Positions 1 to 8,785 of a stretch of DNA of 64,000 nucleotides are shown here, piece after piece. Numbering within the stretch: the first letter of the stretch is position 1; each line of letters begins with the position of its first letter. The stretch comes from Frigoriglobus tundricola (GTDB lineage Bacteria; Planctomycetota; Planctomycetia; Gemmatales; Gemmataceae). The translations under genes were made by a program, and so were the position numbers. The stretch is taken from positions 5,704,001-5,768,000 of the forward strand of contig NZ_CP053452.2 of NCBI RefSeq assembly GCF_013128195.2. Direction: 5' to 3'. The notes beneath the pieces are model-generated. The model made no database searches. It was not told the origin of the DNA and saw nothing but the letters and a program-made list of their open reading frames with translations.

Positions 1-2514
1 TCCCCCATCCGCCGGCCCAACCGCCCGAAGGCGCCGTCCTCACGGCCGCGGCTGGAGGTGCTGGAGGGGCGCGACGTGCCGGCGACCGTTTCGTGGATCA
101 ACGCGTCCGGGGGCGACTGGGACACCGCGTCCAACTGGAGCACGGGCGCGGTGCCCGGCGCCAGTGACGACGCGGTCCTGAGCGTCACCGGGAACGTCAC
201 CGTCACCCACTCCACCGGCGCCGCCGACGCGGTCCGGAGCATCAGCGGCACCGACGCGCTCGTTCTCTCCGGCGGGTCGCTGAGCGTCTCGTCCAACTCC
301 GACTACACCGGCGCGGTCACGCTCTCCGGCGCGACGCTGACGGGCGGCGGGAACCTGGAACTCGACGGCGCGCTCACCTGGACCGGCGGCACCATGAGCG
401 GCACCGGGACCACGCTCGCCACGGGCACCGTCCTGCTCAACCCCACGACGCAGTTCTTCCAGCCCGCCCTGATCCTGGACGGCCGGACCTTCGACAACGC
501 CAAGGCGGCCACGTGGGTCGGGGGGAACGTTTCCACCCGGGACGGGGCCGTCTTCGACAACCTGGCGGGCGCCACGTTTACCGTTCAGACCGATTCGACC
601 TTCGACAGCAACTCCGGGCAACAGGGGACGTTCCAGAACGAGGGCACCGTCACCAAGTCGCTCACGATCGGCACCACCGACTTCAACACCCTGTTCGACA
701 ACACCGGAACGGTGACGGTGAAGACGGGGACCCTGGACCTCAACGGCGGCGGTAACGCGACGGGCTCTTTCAAGGTCAGCTCGGGCGCGACGCTCGGGTT
801 CACCCAGGACCAGTACACCCTCGGGGCCGCGTCTCAAGTCACCGGGGCCGGTACGGTCCAGTTCCTCGATAACGCGTTCTTCGGCGGCTCCGTTTACAAC
901 CTCAACGGCTCGTTCACCCCGAGCAAGACCGTCATCAGCGGCGGTACCGTCAACTTCGATGCCAACACCAAACTGGCGACGCTGACCTTCACCGGCGGGA
1001 CGCTCTCCGGCACCGCCAACCTGACCGTGACCGGCCCGCTCAACTGGACGGGCGGCACGATGAGCGGGTCCGGCACCACGCTCTCCAAGGGCGCCCTGCT
1101 CATCGAGACCACCAGCGCCACTCCGAGCCTGAGCGGCCGTACCTTCGACAACGACGGGTCCGCGATCCTGACCGGGTCGGGGACGCTCACGATCGTGAGC
1201 GGGGCTCTGTTCGATAACGCCAAGGGGGCCACGTTTAACGTCCAGGGCGACGCCGTGATCGGCGACGGTTCGGACACCGGCACCTTCGACAACGCGGGCA
1301 CGTTCGAGAAGACGCTCACCACCGGCACCACGAACCTGGAAGCCGTGTTCAACAACAGCGGGACCGTCGGCGTGCAGACCGGCACCCTGGCGCTCGCGGG
1401 CGGCGGGACCGGCAGCGGCGCGTTTGCGGTCAGCTCGGGCGCGGTCCTGGCCTTCAGCGGCGACACCGACACGCTCTCCCCGGCGTCGCACGTGACCGGG
1501 GCCGGGACGGTGGCGTTCCAGGGTGGCACCGTCAACCTGGAAGGCGCGTTCGCTCCGGCGAACACCGACATCACCGGCGGGACGGTGAACGTCACCACCA
1601 ACCTGAGCCTAGCCGACCTGACGATGAGCGGCGGCACGCTCACCGGCCCGAGCACCGTCACCGTCACCGGGCCGCTGGACTGGACCGGCGGGACCATGTC
1701 CGGCAGCGGCACCACCGTCGCGGCCGGCGGGCTCACCATCGACACGACGGTCGGGGGCAACCCGGGCCTGAGCGCACGGACCTTCCGAAACGCCCAGGTC
1801 GGCACGCTCGTCGGGAACGGGGGCACGTTCGCGGTCAGTAACTCCGGGACGTTCGACAACGCCGCGGGCGGGGCGCTGACGATCCAGGGCAGCGTCTCCT
1901 TCGGCGCGGCCTTCTTCCAGGGTCCGGGAACGGTCCAGAACGAGGGCACGTTGAATCTGTCGGGAACCGGGACCACGGTGACGGTGAACGAGCCGTTTAC
2001 TACCAACGGGACCGTGAACCTGGGCGGCAACACGCTGAACACGTCCGGGACGTACACCCAGACCGGGGGCACGACCAACCTCCAGGGCGGCACGCTGACC
2101 GCCGGGGGCACCGGCGTGATCCTCCAGGCGCCGGCGAGCCTGATCGGTCCGGGTACGGTGAACGGCAACGTCGCCAACTCCGGGCTGGTGGACCCGGGCA
2201 GCGCCGGAGCGCCCGGCCAACTGACCATTAACGGGAGCTACTCGCAGTCCGGGACGGGCACCCTCCAGATCCAGCTCGGCGGCACCACGCCGGGCACCGG
2301 CGGATACGACCAACTGGTCGTCAACGGTGCCGTCGCCCTGGACGGCACCCTCTCGGTCGCCCTGGTCAACGGGTTCGTGCCGCAGAGCGGTCAGCAGTTC
2401 TCGTTCCTGACCGATTCGTCCGAGAGCGGCACGTTCGCCACCGATCTGTTTCCGGTCGGGGTGAACTTCCAGGTCACCTACGGTCCGAACGGCGTGACGC
2501 TCACGGCGATCTGA
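1..2514 (+). CDS. Giant secreted beta-strand-repeat (autotransporter-like) protein, 5' end outside window
   Basis: The reading frame is open from the first base of the window, so the true start lies upstream; about 837 residues are visible. The first visible residues are basic (RRPNRPKAPSSRPR) and lead into LEVLEGRDVPA. I recognise this leader as one common at the N-terminus of giant secreted Gemmata proteins. The rest is almost only Gly, Thr, Ser, Asn and Val, with few charged residues. It is built from diverged repeats of about 215 residues, each with a W-T-G-G-T-M-S-G-[ST]-G-T-T signature (near bases 379, 1042 and 1681) and F-D-N turns. This pattern fits a parallel beta-helix of the adhesin/autotransporter kind. 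The C-terminus is a globular domain ending in a G-V-x-L-T strand, not an obvious outer-membrane barrel. A cell-surface role is inferred; the ligand is unknown. Confidence 0.8.
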   Translation, partial: SPIRRPNRPKAPSSRPRLEVLEGRDVPATVSWINASGGDWDTASNWSTGAVPGASDDAVLSVTGNVTVTHSTGAADAVRSISGTDALVLSGGSLSVSSNSDYTGAVTLSGATLTGGGNLELDGALTWTGGTMSGTGTTLATGTVLLNPTTQFFQPALILDGRTFDNAKAATWVGGNVSTRDGAVFDNLAGATFTVQTDSTFDSNSGQQGTFQNEGTVTKSLTIGTTDFNTLFDNTGTVTVKTGTLDLNGGGNATGSFKVSSGATLGFTQDQYTLGAASQVTGAGTVQFLDNAFFGGSVYNLNGSFTPSKTVISGGTVNFDANTKLATLTFTGGTLSGTANLTVTGPLNWTGGTMSGSGTTLSKGALLIETTSATPSLSGRTFDNDGSAILTGSGTLTIVSGALFDNAKGATFNVQGDAVIGDGSDTGTFDNAGTFEKTLTTGTTNLEAVFNNSGTVGVQTGTLALAGGGTGSGAFAVSSGAVLAFSGDTDTLSPASHVTGAGTVAFQGGTVNLEGAFAPANTDITGGTVNVTTNLSLADLTMSGGTLTGPSTVTVTGPLDWTGGTMSGSGTTVAAGGLTIDTTVGGNPGLSARTFRNAQVGTLVGNGGTFAVSNSGTFDNAAGGALTIQGSVSFGAAFFQGPGTVQNEGTLNLSGTGTTVTVNEPFTTNGTVNLGGNTLNTSGTYTQTGGTTNLQGGTLTAGGTGVILQAPASLIGPGTVNGNVANSGLVDPGSAGAPGQLTINGSYSQSGTGTLQIQLGGTTPGTGGYDQLVVNGAVALDGTLSVALVNGFVPQSGQQFSFLTDSSESGTFATDLFPVGVNFQVTYGPNGVTLTAI

Positions 2515-2524
2515 CGTTCCACTC

Positions 2525-2551
2525 GCCCCGCCTCCGTCATGGAGGCGGGGC
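2525..2551 (+). terminator. Hairpin terminator after the repeat protein
   Basis: A perfect 11-bp stem (GCCCCGCCTCC pairing with GGAGGCGGGGC) with the 5-nt loop GTCAT starts 10 bases after the stop codon. There is no T-run, so it is a probable rather than classical intrinsic terminator. Confidence 0.6.
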
Positions 2552-2644
2552 GCCTCGGGATGTCGCACAACGGTCGCCTGAACCTCTCGTCGTCGGATCG
2601 CGTAATGGTGATGCACGCGGAACCCGAACGGAGGGCCAACGGTA

Positions 2645-3499
2645 ATGACGCGATTCACCGGCTGGGCTGCGGAACCGACCGGGCACCCGTTAGCGGGACG
2701 TCGGGCGCCGATCGCGCTCCTCGCCCTCCTGACGGCCGCCCTCTTCGTCTCTCACGTTTCGATCGCGCGCGGCCAGCCTGAGCCCCCCAAGGAAGCCAAC
2801 GCCGGTCTTGTCCGCGGCCGATTGCTATTCCAGAGCGCGATGGCGGATTTCGCCGGGACCATCGTGGGGCGAGAGTTCGACCCGCGGAAATACATCGCCG
2901 GCCACCCCGTTTCCACCGAGCGCGCCATCTGGAGTTTCGACGCCGTCCCGCGCGGCCTGACGACGGCGCCCGGCGACGTCGTCTCCGCCAAACTGACGTG
3001 CTCAACGGTCCACACCGTCAAGGCCGCGCCCGGTGGCGTCCCGGTCGTCGTTCGGGTCGTCAGCCACACCTGCCCGCAAGTGCCGCCCGACCCGCAGCGG
3101 CGCGGCGATTGGCTGTGGGTCCGTGAGGGCAGCATTGAGAAGGGCCAGGCGCTTCAGAAGCAGTACCAGGACGACGTGGCGGCGTACCGGGCCAAGAAGA
3201 TCGACCCCGAGGCCGAGAAGCCGGATGCGGACGGCTGGAAGGCGGCCAACACGCTCGCCGAAAAGTACGGCTACTATGAAGTCCGTGTGCCCAAGGTCCT
3301 TGACGGCGTGGAGACGACCATCGACCTCCCCGCGGGTGTGTTCCGGAACGCGCGGAAGAGCGAGGCCGAAACCGACGGGCGGGGCGCGGCCAAGCGGCCG
3401 CGCGTGTCGGTGTTCGTGAAGTGCGAGACGGCCGGCGTCCTGCTCGGCGTGGCCGAACCGGACCTGTCCCTCAGTGTCCGCCCCGCACAGAAACGTTGA
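2645..3499 (+). CDS. Secreted or membrane-anchored hypothetical protein
   Basis: This 284-residue protein was not recognised. The ATG is preceded by GGAGGG about 10 bases upstream, which supports this start. Residues 23-42 (PIALLALLTAALFVSHVS) form a hydrophobic signal or anchor segment after a basic, polar N-terminus, and 'ARGQ' could be a signal-peptidase site. The mature part mixes beta-rich stretches (VPVVVRVVSHTCP) with a charged helical segment around residues 165-210 (KGQALQKQYQDDVAAYRAKK). The C-terminus is beta-rich (RVSVFVKCETAGVLLGVAEPDLSL). Few cysteines are present and no catalytic motif is seen. It stands alone between a terminator and the methyltransferase gene. Export is inferred from the hydrophobic segment; function is unknown. 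Confidence 0.75.
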   Translation: MTRFTGWAAEPTGHPLAGRRAPIALLALLTAALFVSHVSIARGQPEPPKEANAGLVRGRLLFQSAMADFAGTIVGREFDPRKYIAGHPVSTERAIWSFDAVPRGLTTAPGDVVSAKLTCSTVHTVKAAPGGVPVVVRVVSHTCPQVPPDPQRRGDWLWVREGSIEKGQALQKQYQDDVAAYRAKKIDPEAEKPDADGWKAANTLAEKYGYYEVRVPKVLDGVETTIDLPAGVFRNARKSEAETDGRGAAKRPRVSVFVKCETAGVLLGVAEPDLSLSVRPAQKR

Positions 3500-3568
3500 G
3501 AGCGCGGCGACCTCTCGCGAGGCGTGTCGGTTCGTGCGCTCGGTCGCCAGAGCTGGGCAGGCGCCACA

Positions 3569-4216
3569 ATGCACGACGGGACGCACGAAAACGTTCAAAC
3601 CAGCTACGACCGAGTCGCCGACGAGTACGCGCTCCGGATCGCCGGGGAGTTGGACCACAAGCCCCTCGACCGGCAACTTCTGGAAGCGTTCGCGGACCGC
3701 GTGCGCGCGATCGGTCCCGTTTGCGACCTGGGCTGCGGACCGGGGCACGTCACCGCCTACCTCCACGCCCGCGGGGTGCCGGTCACGGGGACCGACCTCT
3801 CGCCGGCGATGGTCGAAGTCGCCCGGCGCCGGAACCCGGGGATCGAGTTCGCTCAAGGCGATATGCGCGCTCGACCGGTCGCCAGTAACTCCCTGGGCGG
3901 GATCGTCGCGTTCTATTCCGTCATCCATTTGGCGCGGCCCGATGTCGTCGCGGCACTGAGCGAGATGCACCGGGTACTCCGACCGGGCGGCTTGTTGCTT
4001 CTCTCCTTCCACATCGGAGATCACACACTTCACCTGGACGAATGGTGGGGCCGCCCGGTGTCGCTCGACTTCACGTTCTTCCGCGCCGACGAGATGACCG
4101 GTTACGTTGAGACGACTGGCTTTCGGATTTTGGAGCGCGTCGAGCGCGAGCCGTACCCGGACGTCGAGCACCCGAGCCGACGGGCGTATCTTCTCGCCGA
4201 GAAGCCCGCACCGTGA
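3569..4216 (+). CDS. Class I SAM-dependent methyltransferase
   Basis: A 215-residue methyltransferase of the Methyltransf_11/25 type. It opens with SYDRVADEYA, typical of the small-molecule branch of this superfamily. Motif I is VCDLGCGPGHVTAYL, which binds S-adenosylmethionine. It is followed by an acidic residue ending beta-2 (VTGTDLS), then FAQGDMR (motif II) and VLRPGGLLLLSFH (motif III, residues about 138-150). The substrate cannot be read from the sequence. The frame continues upstream to a GTG at 3524, but those extra 15 residues are low-complexity and lack family similarity, so the ATG was preferred. The end overlaps the extended frame of the following kinase, whose own start lies 170 bases downstream. 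Confidence 0.85.
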   Translation: MHDGTHENVQTSYDRVADEYALRIAGELDHKPLDRQLLEAFADRVRAIGPVCDLGCGPGHVTAYLHARGVPVTGTDLSPAMVEVARRRNPGIEFAQGDMRARPVASNSLGGIVAFYSVIHLARPDVVAALSEMHRVLRPGGLLLLSFHIGDHTLHLDEWWGRPVSLDFTFFRADEMTGYVETTGFRILERVEREPYPDVEHPSRRAYLLAEKPAP

Positions 4217-4386
4217 GCGTGCCCCGAACCGCAGGATTCCGCCTTCACCTCAAAACCAGCGGTTCCCGGACCTCAATTCTTTTCGCCCCGCGTGCTTTCT
4301 CATCTTCGCGGCGGCAAGGCCCGATTCTGCTCGCGTTCTCCGTGAGCGCAGTAGGCTTCATCAGTTCCGCTTTGCAGGAGGGGCCA

Positions 4387-6276
4387 ATGAGTACAGCCAA
4401 CCGCGTGCCGCACCCCCGCGCCGCAACGATCGGCCCGGCCCACGATTCCGGGCCGGATGAAGGGAACGCACCGGTCGAGGACGTGCCCGCACCGCTGGTC
4501 GATCACCCGCGATACCAGGTTCTGGAGCGGATCGGTGAGGGCGGGATGGGCGTGGTGTACCGCGCCGAGCACCGCGTCATGGGCCGGGTGGTGGCCCTGA
4601 AAGTGCTCGGCTCGGAGGTGACGCGCAACCCGACCGCTGTGGACCGCTTCCGCCGGGAGGTGCGGCTCGCGGCGCGGCTGCACCACGCGCACATCGTCAC
4701 CGCGTTCGACGCGGACGAGGCCGGCGGTCTGCACTTCCTGGTGATGGAGTTCGTGGACGGGGTGAGCCTTGAGAAACGGGTCCGGGACCGCGGACCGCTG
4801 CCGGTGGGCCTCGCGTGCGAGTACGTCCGGCAGGCGGCGGTCGGGCTCCAGCACGCCCACGACAAGGGCATGGTCCACCGCGACATCAAGCCGCACAACC
4901 TGATGCTGGCGGCGTCGGGGGAAATCAAGATCCTGGACTTCGGGCTGGCGTGCGTGGCACCCGCGGACGGACCCGATCCGGCGTCGGTCACCGCGCAGGT
5001 GCTGACCCGGCCGCAAACGTTGTTGGGCACCCCCGACTTCCTCTCGCCCGAGCAGGCCCGCAGTACCGTCGGGGTGGACGGGCGGTCGGACATTTACTCG
5101 CTCGGCTGCACGCTTTACTTCCTGCTGACGGGGCGCCCGCCGTTCGACGGCGTCGGTCCGTTCGCGAAGATGATCGCTCACGTCAAGGAACCCGTCCCGG
5201 ATCTGACCGCGGTCCGCCCCGACGCCCCCGCGGCCCTCGCGGACGTCCTCCGGACGATGATGGCCAAGGCGCCCGAGGACCGCTACCAGACGCCCGACGA
5301 GGTGATCGCGGCCCTGCGCCCGTTCACCTCCGTCCCACCCGACCCGCTCACCGGGGCGGTACCACGAAGCACGACCGGCCGCACCCACGCCACGCGCCCG
5401 AGTTCCAGCCGCGACGCCGTGACGACTGAACTCCCGCTGGCGACGGAATACGCGTCGGAGCGCTCAACGGCCCGGCTCCCGGACCGTGCCTCCGGGCCGG
5501 CGCGGCCGGCCCGGAGGCGCCGGTTGGCGTGGGCGGCCCTCGTCGTTCTCGGGGTGGTGTTCGCGGTGGCCGGCGCCCACTTGGGACGATTACTCGTCCG
5601 CCCCGCCGATAAATCCGGAGCACAGGCGGCCCCGCACCCGGAGGGAGGTGCGGCGGAATCGGCTCTCGACGGGCTGCCGATCGCACCGCCGCCCCACGCC
5701 CCGCACGTCCGAAAAAAGCACGTGCTCCTCATCGTCCCGCCCGACTTCGCCGCGGGCGAATACGGAAGCGTGACGGACGTTCTCAAGCACCACAACCTGG
5801 TCATCAAGACGGCCGCCCCGGAGAAGAAGCCCCTCGACGGCTTTCGGTACGGGTTGGGGGGCGCCCGGACCCACGCCAAGGTTCTCGACCCCGACTTCAG
5901 CCTGAAAGAGATCGCCGACGGTGCACTCAAATCGATCGACGCCGCGATCGTCCTGACCGGCGACGGCAGCGCGTTCGGTCCCAAGGGACCGGCCGGACCG
6001 GACTTCGCGCGCGTCATCGGGAGGCTGGTCCACCAGAAGAAGGTGGTGGGGGCGGGCGCTACGGGCATCGTCGCCCTGGGTGCGCACGGGTTCCTGGAAC
6101 ACGCCGAAGTAGCGGCCCCGCCGAACCGTTCCGCACTCGACAAGCTGAAGGTGCGGAAGTGGGTGGGCGATTCGAAAGTCGTGATCGACCTGCCGTTCAT
6201 CACCGCGGGCGAGGTCCTCCACACCCGGGCGCTGGCCGAGGAGGTCGCCAGGGCGCTGGAGCACGCGGCGCACTAA
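4387..6276 (+). CDS. Ser/Thr protein kinase fused to a DJ-1/PfpI-like domain
   Basis: A 629-residue membrane kinase. The start was chosen because GCAGGAGGGGCC directly precedes this ATG; an upstream GTG at 4213 has no such signal. The kinase domain covers about residues 43-320: the glycine loop GEGGMGVVYRAEH, the lysine in VVALKVL, the catalytic loop MVHRDIKPHN (near 163-172) and the DFGLA loop (near 184), then GTPDFLSPEQA. All are intact, so it should be active. A Thr/Arg-rich linker leads to one transmembrane helix (about 378-402). The outer C-terminal domain (about 443-628) resembles DJ-1/PfpI, starting KKHVLLIVPPDF. At the nucleophile elbow the family's Cys-His-Gly is Ala-Thr-Gly (A558), so it is probably a ligand-binding or sensing domain and not an enzyme. 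The ligand is unknown. Confidence 0.85.
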   Translation: MSTANRVPHPRAATIGPAHDSGPDEGNAPVEDVPAPLVDHPRYQVLERIGEGGMGVVYRAEHRVMGRVVALKVLGSEVTRNPTAVDRFRREVRLAARLHHAHIVTAFDADEAGGLHFLVMEFVDGVSLEKRVRDRGPLPVGLACEYVRQAAVGLQHAHDKGMVHRDIKPHNLMLAASGEIKILDFGLACVAPADGPDPASVTAQVLTRPQTLLGTPDFLSPEQARSTVGVDGRSDIYSLGCTLYFLLTGRPPFDGVGPFAKMIAHVKEPVPDLTAVRPDAPAALADVLRTMMAKAPEDRYQTPDEVIAALRPFTSVPPDPLTGAVPRSTTGRTHATRPSSSRDAVTTELPLATEYASERSTARLPDRASGPARPARRRRLAWAALVVLGVVFAVAGAHLGRLLVRPADKSGAQAAPHPEGGAAESALDGLPIAPPPHAPHVRKKHVLLIVPPDFAAGEYGSVTDVLKHHNLVIKTAAPEKKPLDGFRYGLGGARTHAKVLDPDFSLKEIADGALKSIDAAIVLTGDGSAFGPKGPAGPDFARVIGRLVHQKKVVGAGATGIVALGAHGFLEHAEVAAPPNRSALDKLKVRKWVGDSKVVIDLPFITAGEVLHTRALAEEVARALEHAAH

Positions 6277-6448
6277 AGCGGTTCCGGCGGGCCGGATTGT
6301 TGCGCGGAGGGGGCTTCGATCGCGCGGCGTGTGATCAGCGGCTGCGATTGGGCGAGTGCTCTCAAGTCCGAACCACCTGCGCCGGCTCACGTCACGCGGA
6401 GCGCAACGACGGGAGTTGCGAGAGACGCGTTCTTCCCTTGCCGGCGGA

Positions 6449-6889
6449 TTACGCCTCGCGGACCTTGGCGACGATTTCCAGGTGTTGCAGGAACGCGTCC
6501 ACCCCGCCGCACGACCGCACGACTTCGGCCGCCTGACGGGCCTGATCGAGTCCCCCACATGTGCCAACGAGAGCGTTCACCAGCCCGACGTTCGCCAGCA
6601 CCGCGGTGAGGTCCAGAGCGGACGGGGCCGTGACGGTCGGAGCCGGTTCCGGGACCGACGCCGGGCCGCTCGTCACCCGGGGCGCGGCCGGAGCCGGGGT
6701 CGGCTTGAGCCCCTTCTTTTTCTGCGCCTTCTTGATCGCGCTCTTGATGTTGTGAACCGCATCCCGGATGGAACTGTCCGGTGCGGTCACCCCCCGGGCC
6801 TTGGCCATCCGGATGACCGCATCGGCCGGCAGGTTGATGTCGTCGGTCAAGATGGCCCGGACGACGGGACTGATGAGCACTTCGGCCAC
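6449..6889 (-). CDS. Hypothetical protein with lysine-rich linker
   Basis: A 146-residue protein of unknown function starting at GTG, with GGAGG about 9 bases upstream. The N-terminal 45 residues are helical (LISPVVRAILTDDINLPADA) and could be a small helix-turn-helix-like or dimerisation unit, but no family was recognised. Residues 48-63 are strongly basic (KSAIKKAQKKKG). A Pro/Ala/Thr linker of about 30 residues follows. The C-terminal 55 residues are helical again (LTAVLANVGLVNALVGTCGG) and contain two cysteines. No signal peptide or membrane segment is present, so it is probably cytoplasmic. It is convergent with the kinase-DJ-1 gene and stands alone on its strand. The basic linker would suit nucleic-acid binding, but that is a guess. 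Confidence 0.65.
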   Translation of the reverse strand: MAEVLISPVVRAILTDDINLPADAVIRMAKARGVTAPDSSIRDAVHNIKSAIKKAQKKKGLKPTPAPAAPRVTSGPASVPEPAPTVTAPSALDLTAVLANVGLVNALVGTCGGLDQARQAAEVVRSCGGVDAFLQHLEIVAKVREA

Positions 6890-7154
6890 GGGACAACCTC
6901 CGCGTTAAATTGAGTAAGTCCGGCTGTCCGTAGCGATTGGACGGTCCATCTTGACATTCAAGGTCAGTTCGCGCCCGGGGACAACTACAATCTCCGCCAG
7001 GAACGTGAGTGGGGCGGCACGGAAATGCGGGTTGTGCGGGTGCTAACGGGATTCTTCGCCGTCAAGTCCTGACACCGCGAATCCGGCCGGTACACTTGTA
7101 ACTCCGAACGACCCGGTCGCGTGGGGCCGGGAATGTGTGGCGCGAGGGTCCGGA

Positions 7155-7541
7155 ATGCAGGCGGTTCGACTCAGGCAGACACACGTCCCCGGGGTGTTCT
7201 GGGGGGACGATGGCCGGCTCTACGAGTACGTGGCCGGGACCGAGACGGAGTGTTGCCGGTGCGGGCGCTGGGTGAATGCCGTGTTCCGTTGGGGCGACGA
7301 AAAGGTGTGCGGCGCGCACGTGCGGGTGGCGTCCCGCACCCGCATCCGGATGACCACCACGTTCGCATTGCGGGTGTACCGCGCCGGCGCGGACGGCCCG
7401 CCGCCGGGCGTGGTGGTGCGGCGCGGGGACGAGTTCGCGGTGGCCGGCCCGCCGGTTCGGTGCGGCCGGTACGACAAGTTCGAGACCCCGGACGGGATCG
7501 GGTACGTCCTGGTCCCGCGGAGCCGGTGGGCGTGGGCGTAG
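7155..7541 (+). CDS. Small hypothetical protein with zinc-ribbon-like cysteines
   Basis: A 128-residue unknown protein beginning MQAVRLRQ. A purine-rich GAGGG sits about 7 bases before the ATG; a GTG 18 bases upstream is the alternative. The notable feature is a cysteine cluster near residues 30-52 (ECCRCGRW followed by a single Cys in VCGAHV), which suggests a small metal site, although only three or four ligands are visible. The rest is basic and beta-rich. Thirty-two bases downstream lies another small gene (7574-7774) on the same strand, so the two could be cotranscribed. No known domain was recognised, and function is unknown. Confidence 0.6.
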   Translation: MQAVRLRQTHVPGVFWGDDGRLYEYVAGTETECCRCGRWVNAVFRWGDEKVCGAHVRVASRTRIRMTTTFALRVYRAGADGPPPGVVVRRGDEFAVAGPPVRCGRYDKFETPDGIGYVLVPRSRWAWA

Positions 7542-7573
7542 AGCGCCCGGCCAAACGCACCAGGGAGGACGCG

Positions 7574-7774
7574 ATGAAAGACGAAGTCGAGGCGCTGCCG
7601 CTGGAGCGGCGGCGCGAGCTGTTCGCGGCGGTGGTGGCGGCGCAGGACGAGGGGCTGTCGGTGTGGGACTCGCGCGAGCTGATCGCCCGCCGGTTCGGGG
7701 TGGACGTGGAGGTGGTGCGGGGGGTCGAGGCCGAGGGCCTGGACGGCAAGTGGCCGCCGTTCGGGAAGGGATAG
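7574..7774 (+). CDS. Small HTH-like hypothetical protein
   Basis: A 66-residue protein whose ATG follows GGGAGGA by 4 bases. The sequence LPLERRRELFAAVVAA is one helix. DEGLSVWDSRELIARRFGVDVEVVRGVEAEG then reads like a helix-turn-helix unit: 'SRELIARRFGV' resembles a pre-recognition helix and turn. Such short proteins occur as DNA-binding or antitoxin-like proteins, but nothing here proves that. It is probably cotranscribed with the cysteine-containing protein just upstream. It is followed by an aldo/keto reductase gene after 49 bases on the same strand. Confidence 0.6.
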   Translation: MKDEVEALPLERRRELFAAVVAAQDEGLSVWDSRELIARRFGVDVEVVRGVEAEGLDGKWPPFGKG

Positions 7775-7823
7775 GCCGGGCGGCATTGGTGATCGCAGTC
7801 GGGCCGGAACCTTGGGAGCCATC

Positions 7824-8756
7824 ATGGAATACCGCGCACTCGGGACGACGGGCCTCCGCGTTTCGGTTCTCGGCCAGGGCGGGGCCGCGTTTGGGCAGCA
7901 GTACGGGGCCGTGTCGGACCAGGAGGTCACGGACACCGTCCACGCGGCCATCGACGCCGGCGTGAACCTCATCGACACGGCCGCCTACTATGGGAAGGGC
8001 ACCTCCGAAGAGTTCCTCGGCCGCGCGCTGGCCGGCGGGTGGCGGGAGAAGGTGAGCATCTGCACAAAGGCGTGCCGGCTCGACCGGGACGTGTTCGACT
8101 TCACCCCCGCGGGCACGCGGGCGTGCGTGGAGGCGTCGCTGAAGCGGCTCCGCACCGATCACGTCGAGATCCTCCTCGCCCACGACATCGAGTTCGCGAC
8201 CGACTACGAGTACGTGTTCAACGAGACGTACCACACGCTCCAGCAGTTGAAGCAGGAAGGCAAAACGCGGTTCATCGGCATGTCGTGTTACCCGCTCGGG
8301 TTGCTCAAACAGGCCGTGGAGCGGTGCGATCTGGATGTCGTCATCAGCTACGCCCACTGCCACCTGTTCAGCACGCGGTTACTCTCGGAGTTCATGCCGG
8401 TCGCGGACGCGCGCGGGGTCGGCGTGATGAACGCCAGCCCGCTGGCGATGGGGCTGCTCACGAACCAGGGACCGCAGCCGTGGTTCCCCGGCCCGCCCGA
8501 AGTCGTGGAGGCGTGCCGCCGGGCCGCGGAACTGTGCCGCGGTCGCGGCGCGGACATCAGCTTCCTCGGGATGCAGTACGCCTACGCCCAGAAGCAAGTG
8601 CCCTGTACCCTCACCGGCGCGGCTCGCCAGAGCGAACTCGACGTGAACCTGAAGGCGCTGACCGCGCCCATCGATCCGGTCCTCCTCGCCGACGTGATGC
8701 GGGTCCTCGATCCCGTGCGCGGCTGCACGTGGAAGTGCGGCAACTGGAAGGGGTGA
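7824..8756 (+). CDS. Aldo/keto reductase
   Basis: A 310-residue NAD(P)H-dependent oxidoreductase of the aldo/keto reductase superfamily, a TIM barrel that reduces sugar or other carbonyls. The catalytic tetrad is visible: D51 and Y56 in IDTAAYYGKG, K82 in ICTKACR and H120 in ILLAHD. The N-terminal YRALGTTGLRVSVLGQGG is the usual first strand. The length and the VLDPVRG-type C-terminus fit the galactose/fucose dehydrogenase-like branch, but substrate specificity is inferred only. The ATG at 7824 is used because GGGAGCC lies just upstream; a TTG 12 bases earlier is unlikely. The gene ends before a 32-bp inverted repeat that separates it from the convergent MFS gene. No pathway partner is adjacent. 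Confidence 0.9.
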   Translation: MEYRALGTTGLRVSVLGQGGAAFGQQYGAVSDQEVTDTVHAAIDAGVNLIDTAAYYGKGTSEEFLGRALAGGWREKVSICTKACRLDRDVFDFTPAGTRACVEASLKRLRTDHVEILLAHDIEFATDYEYVFNETYHTLQQLKQEGKTRFIGMSCYPLGLLKQAVERCDLDVVISYAHCHLFSTRLLSEFMPVADARGVGVMNASPLAMGLLTNQGPQPWFPGPPEVVEACRRAAELCRGRGADISFLGMQYAYAQKQVPCTLTGAARQSELDVNLKALTAPIDPVLLADVMRVLDPVRGCTWKCGNWKG

Positions 8757-8785
8757 TAGTGGTAGCGGAAAGGGGTACGTGGCGG

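Noticed and set aside
40..1491. Long minus-strand ORF of 483 residues opposite the beta-repeat gene
   Set aside because: It is antisense to a clearly coding frame; composition is Arg/Gly/Val-rich noise caused by GC-rich third positions.
4213..4386. Possible N-terminal extension of the kinase-DJ-1 protein from GTG 4213
   Set aside because: The extra 58 residues lack similarity to kinase leaders, and a strong ribosome site precedes the ATG at 4387.
6951..6996. TTGACA and TACAAT boxes upstream of the small gene at 7155
   Set aside because: The spacing is 29 bases, too long for a sigma-70 promoter.
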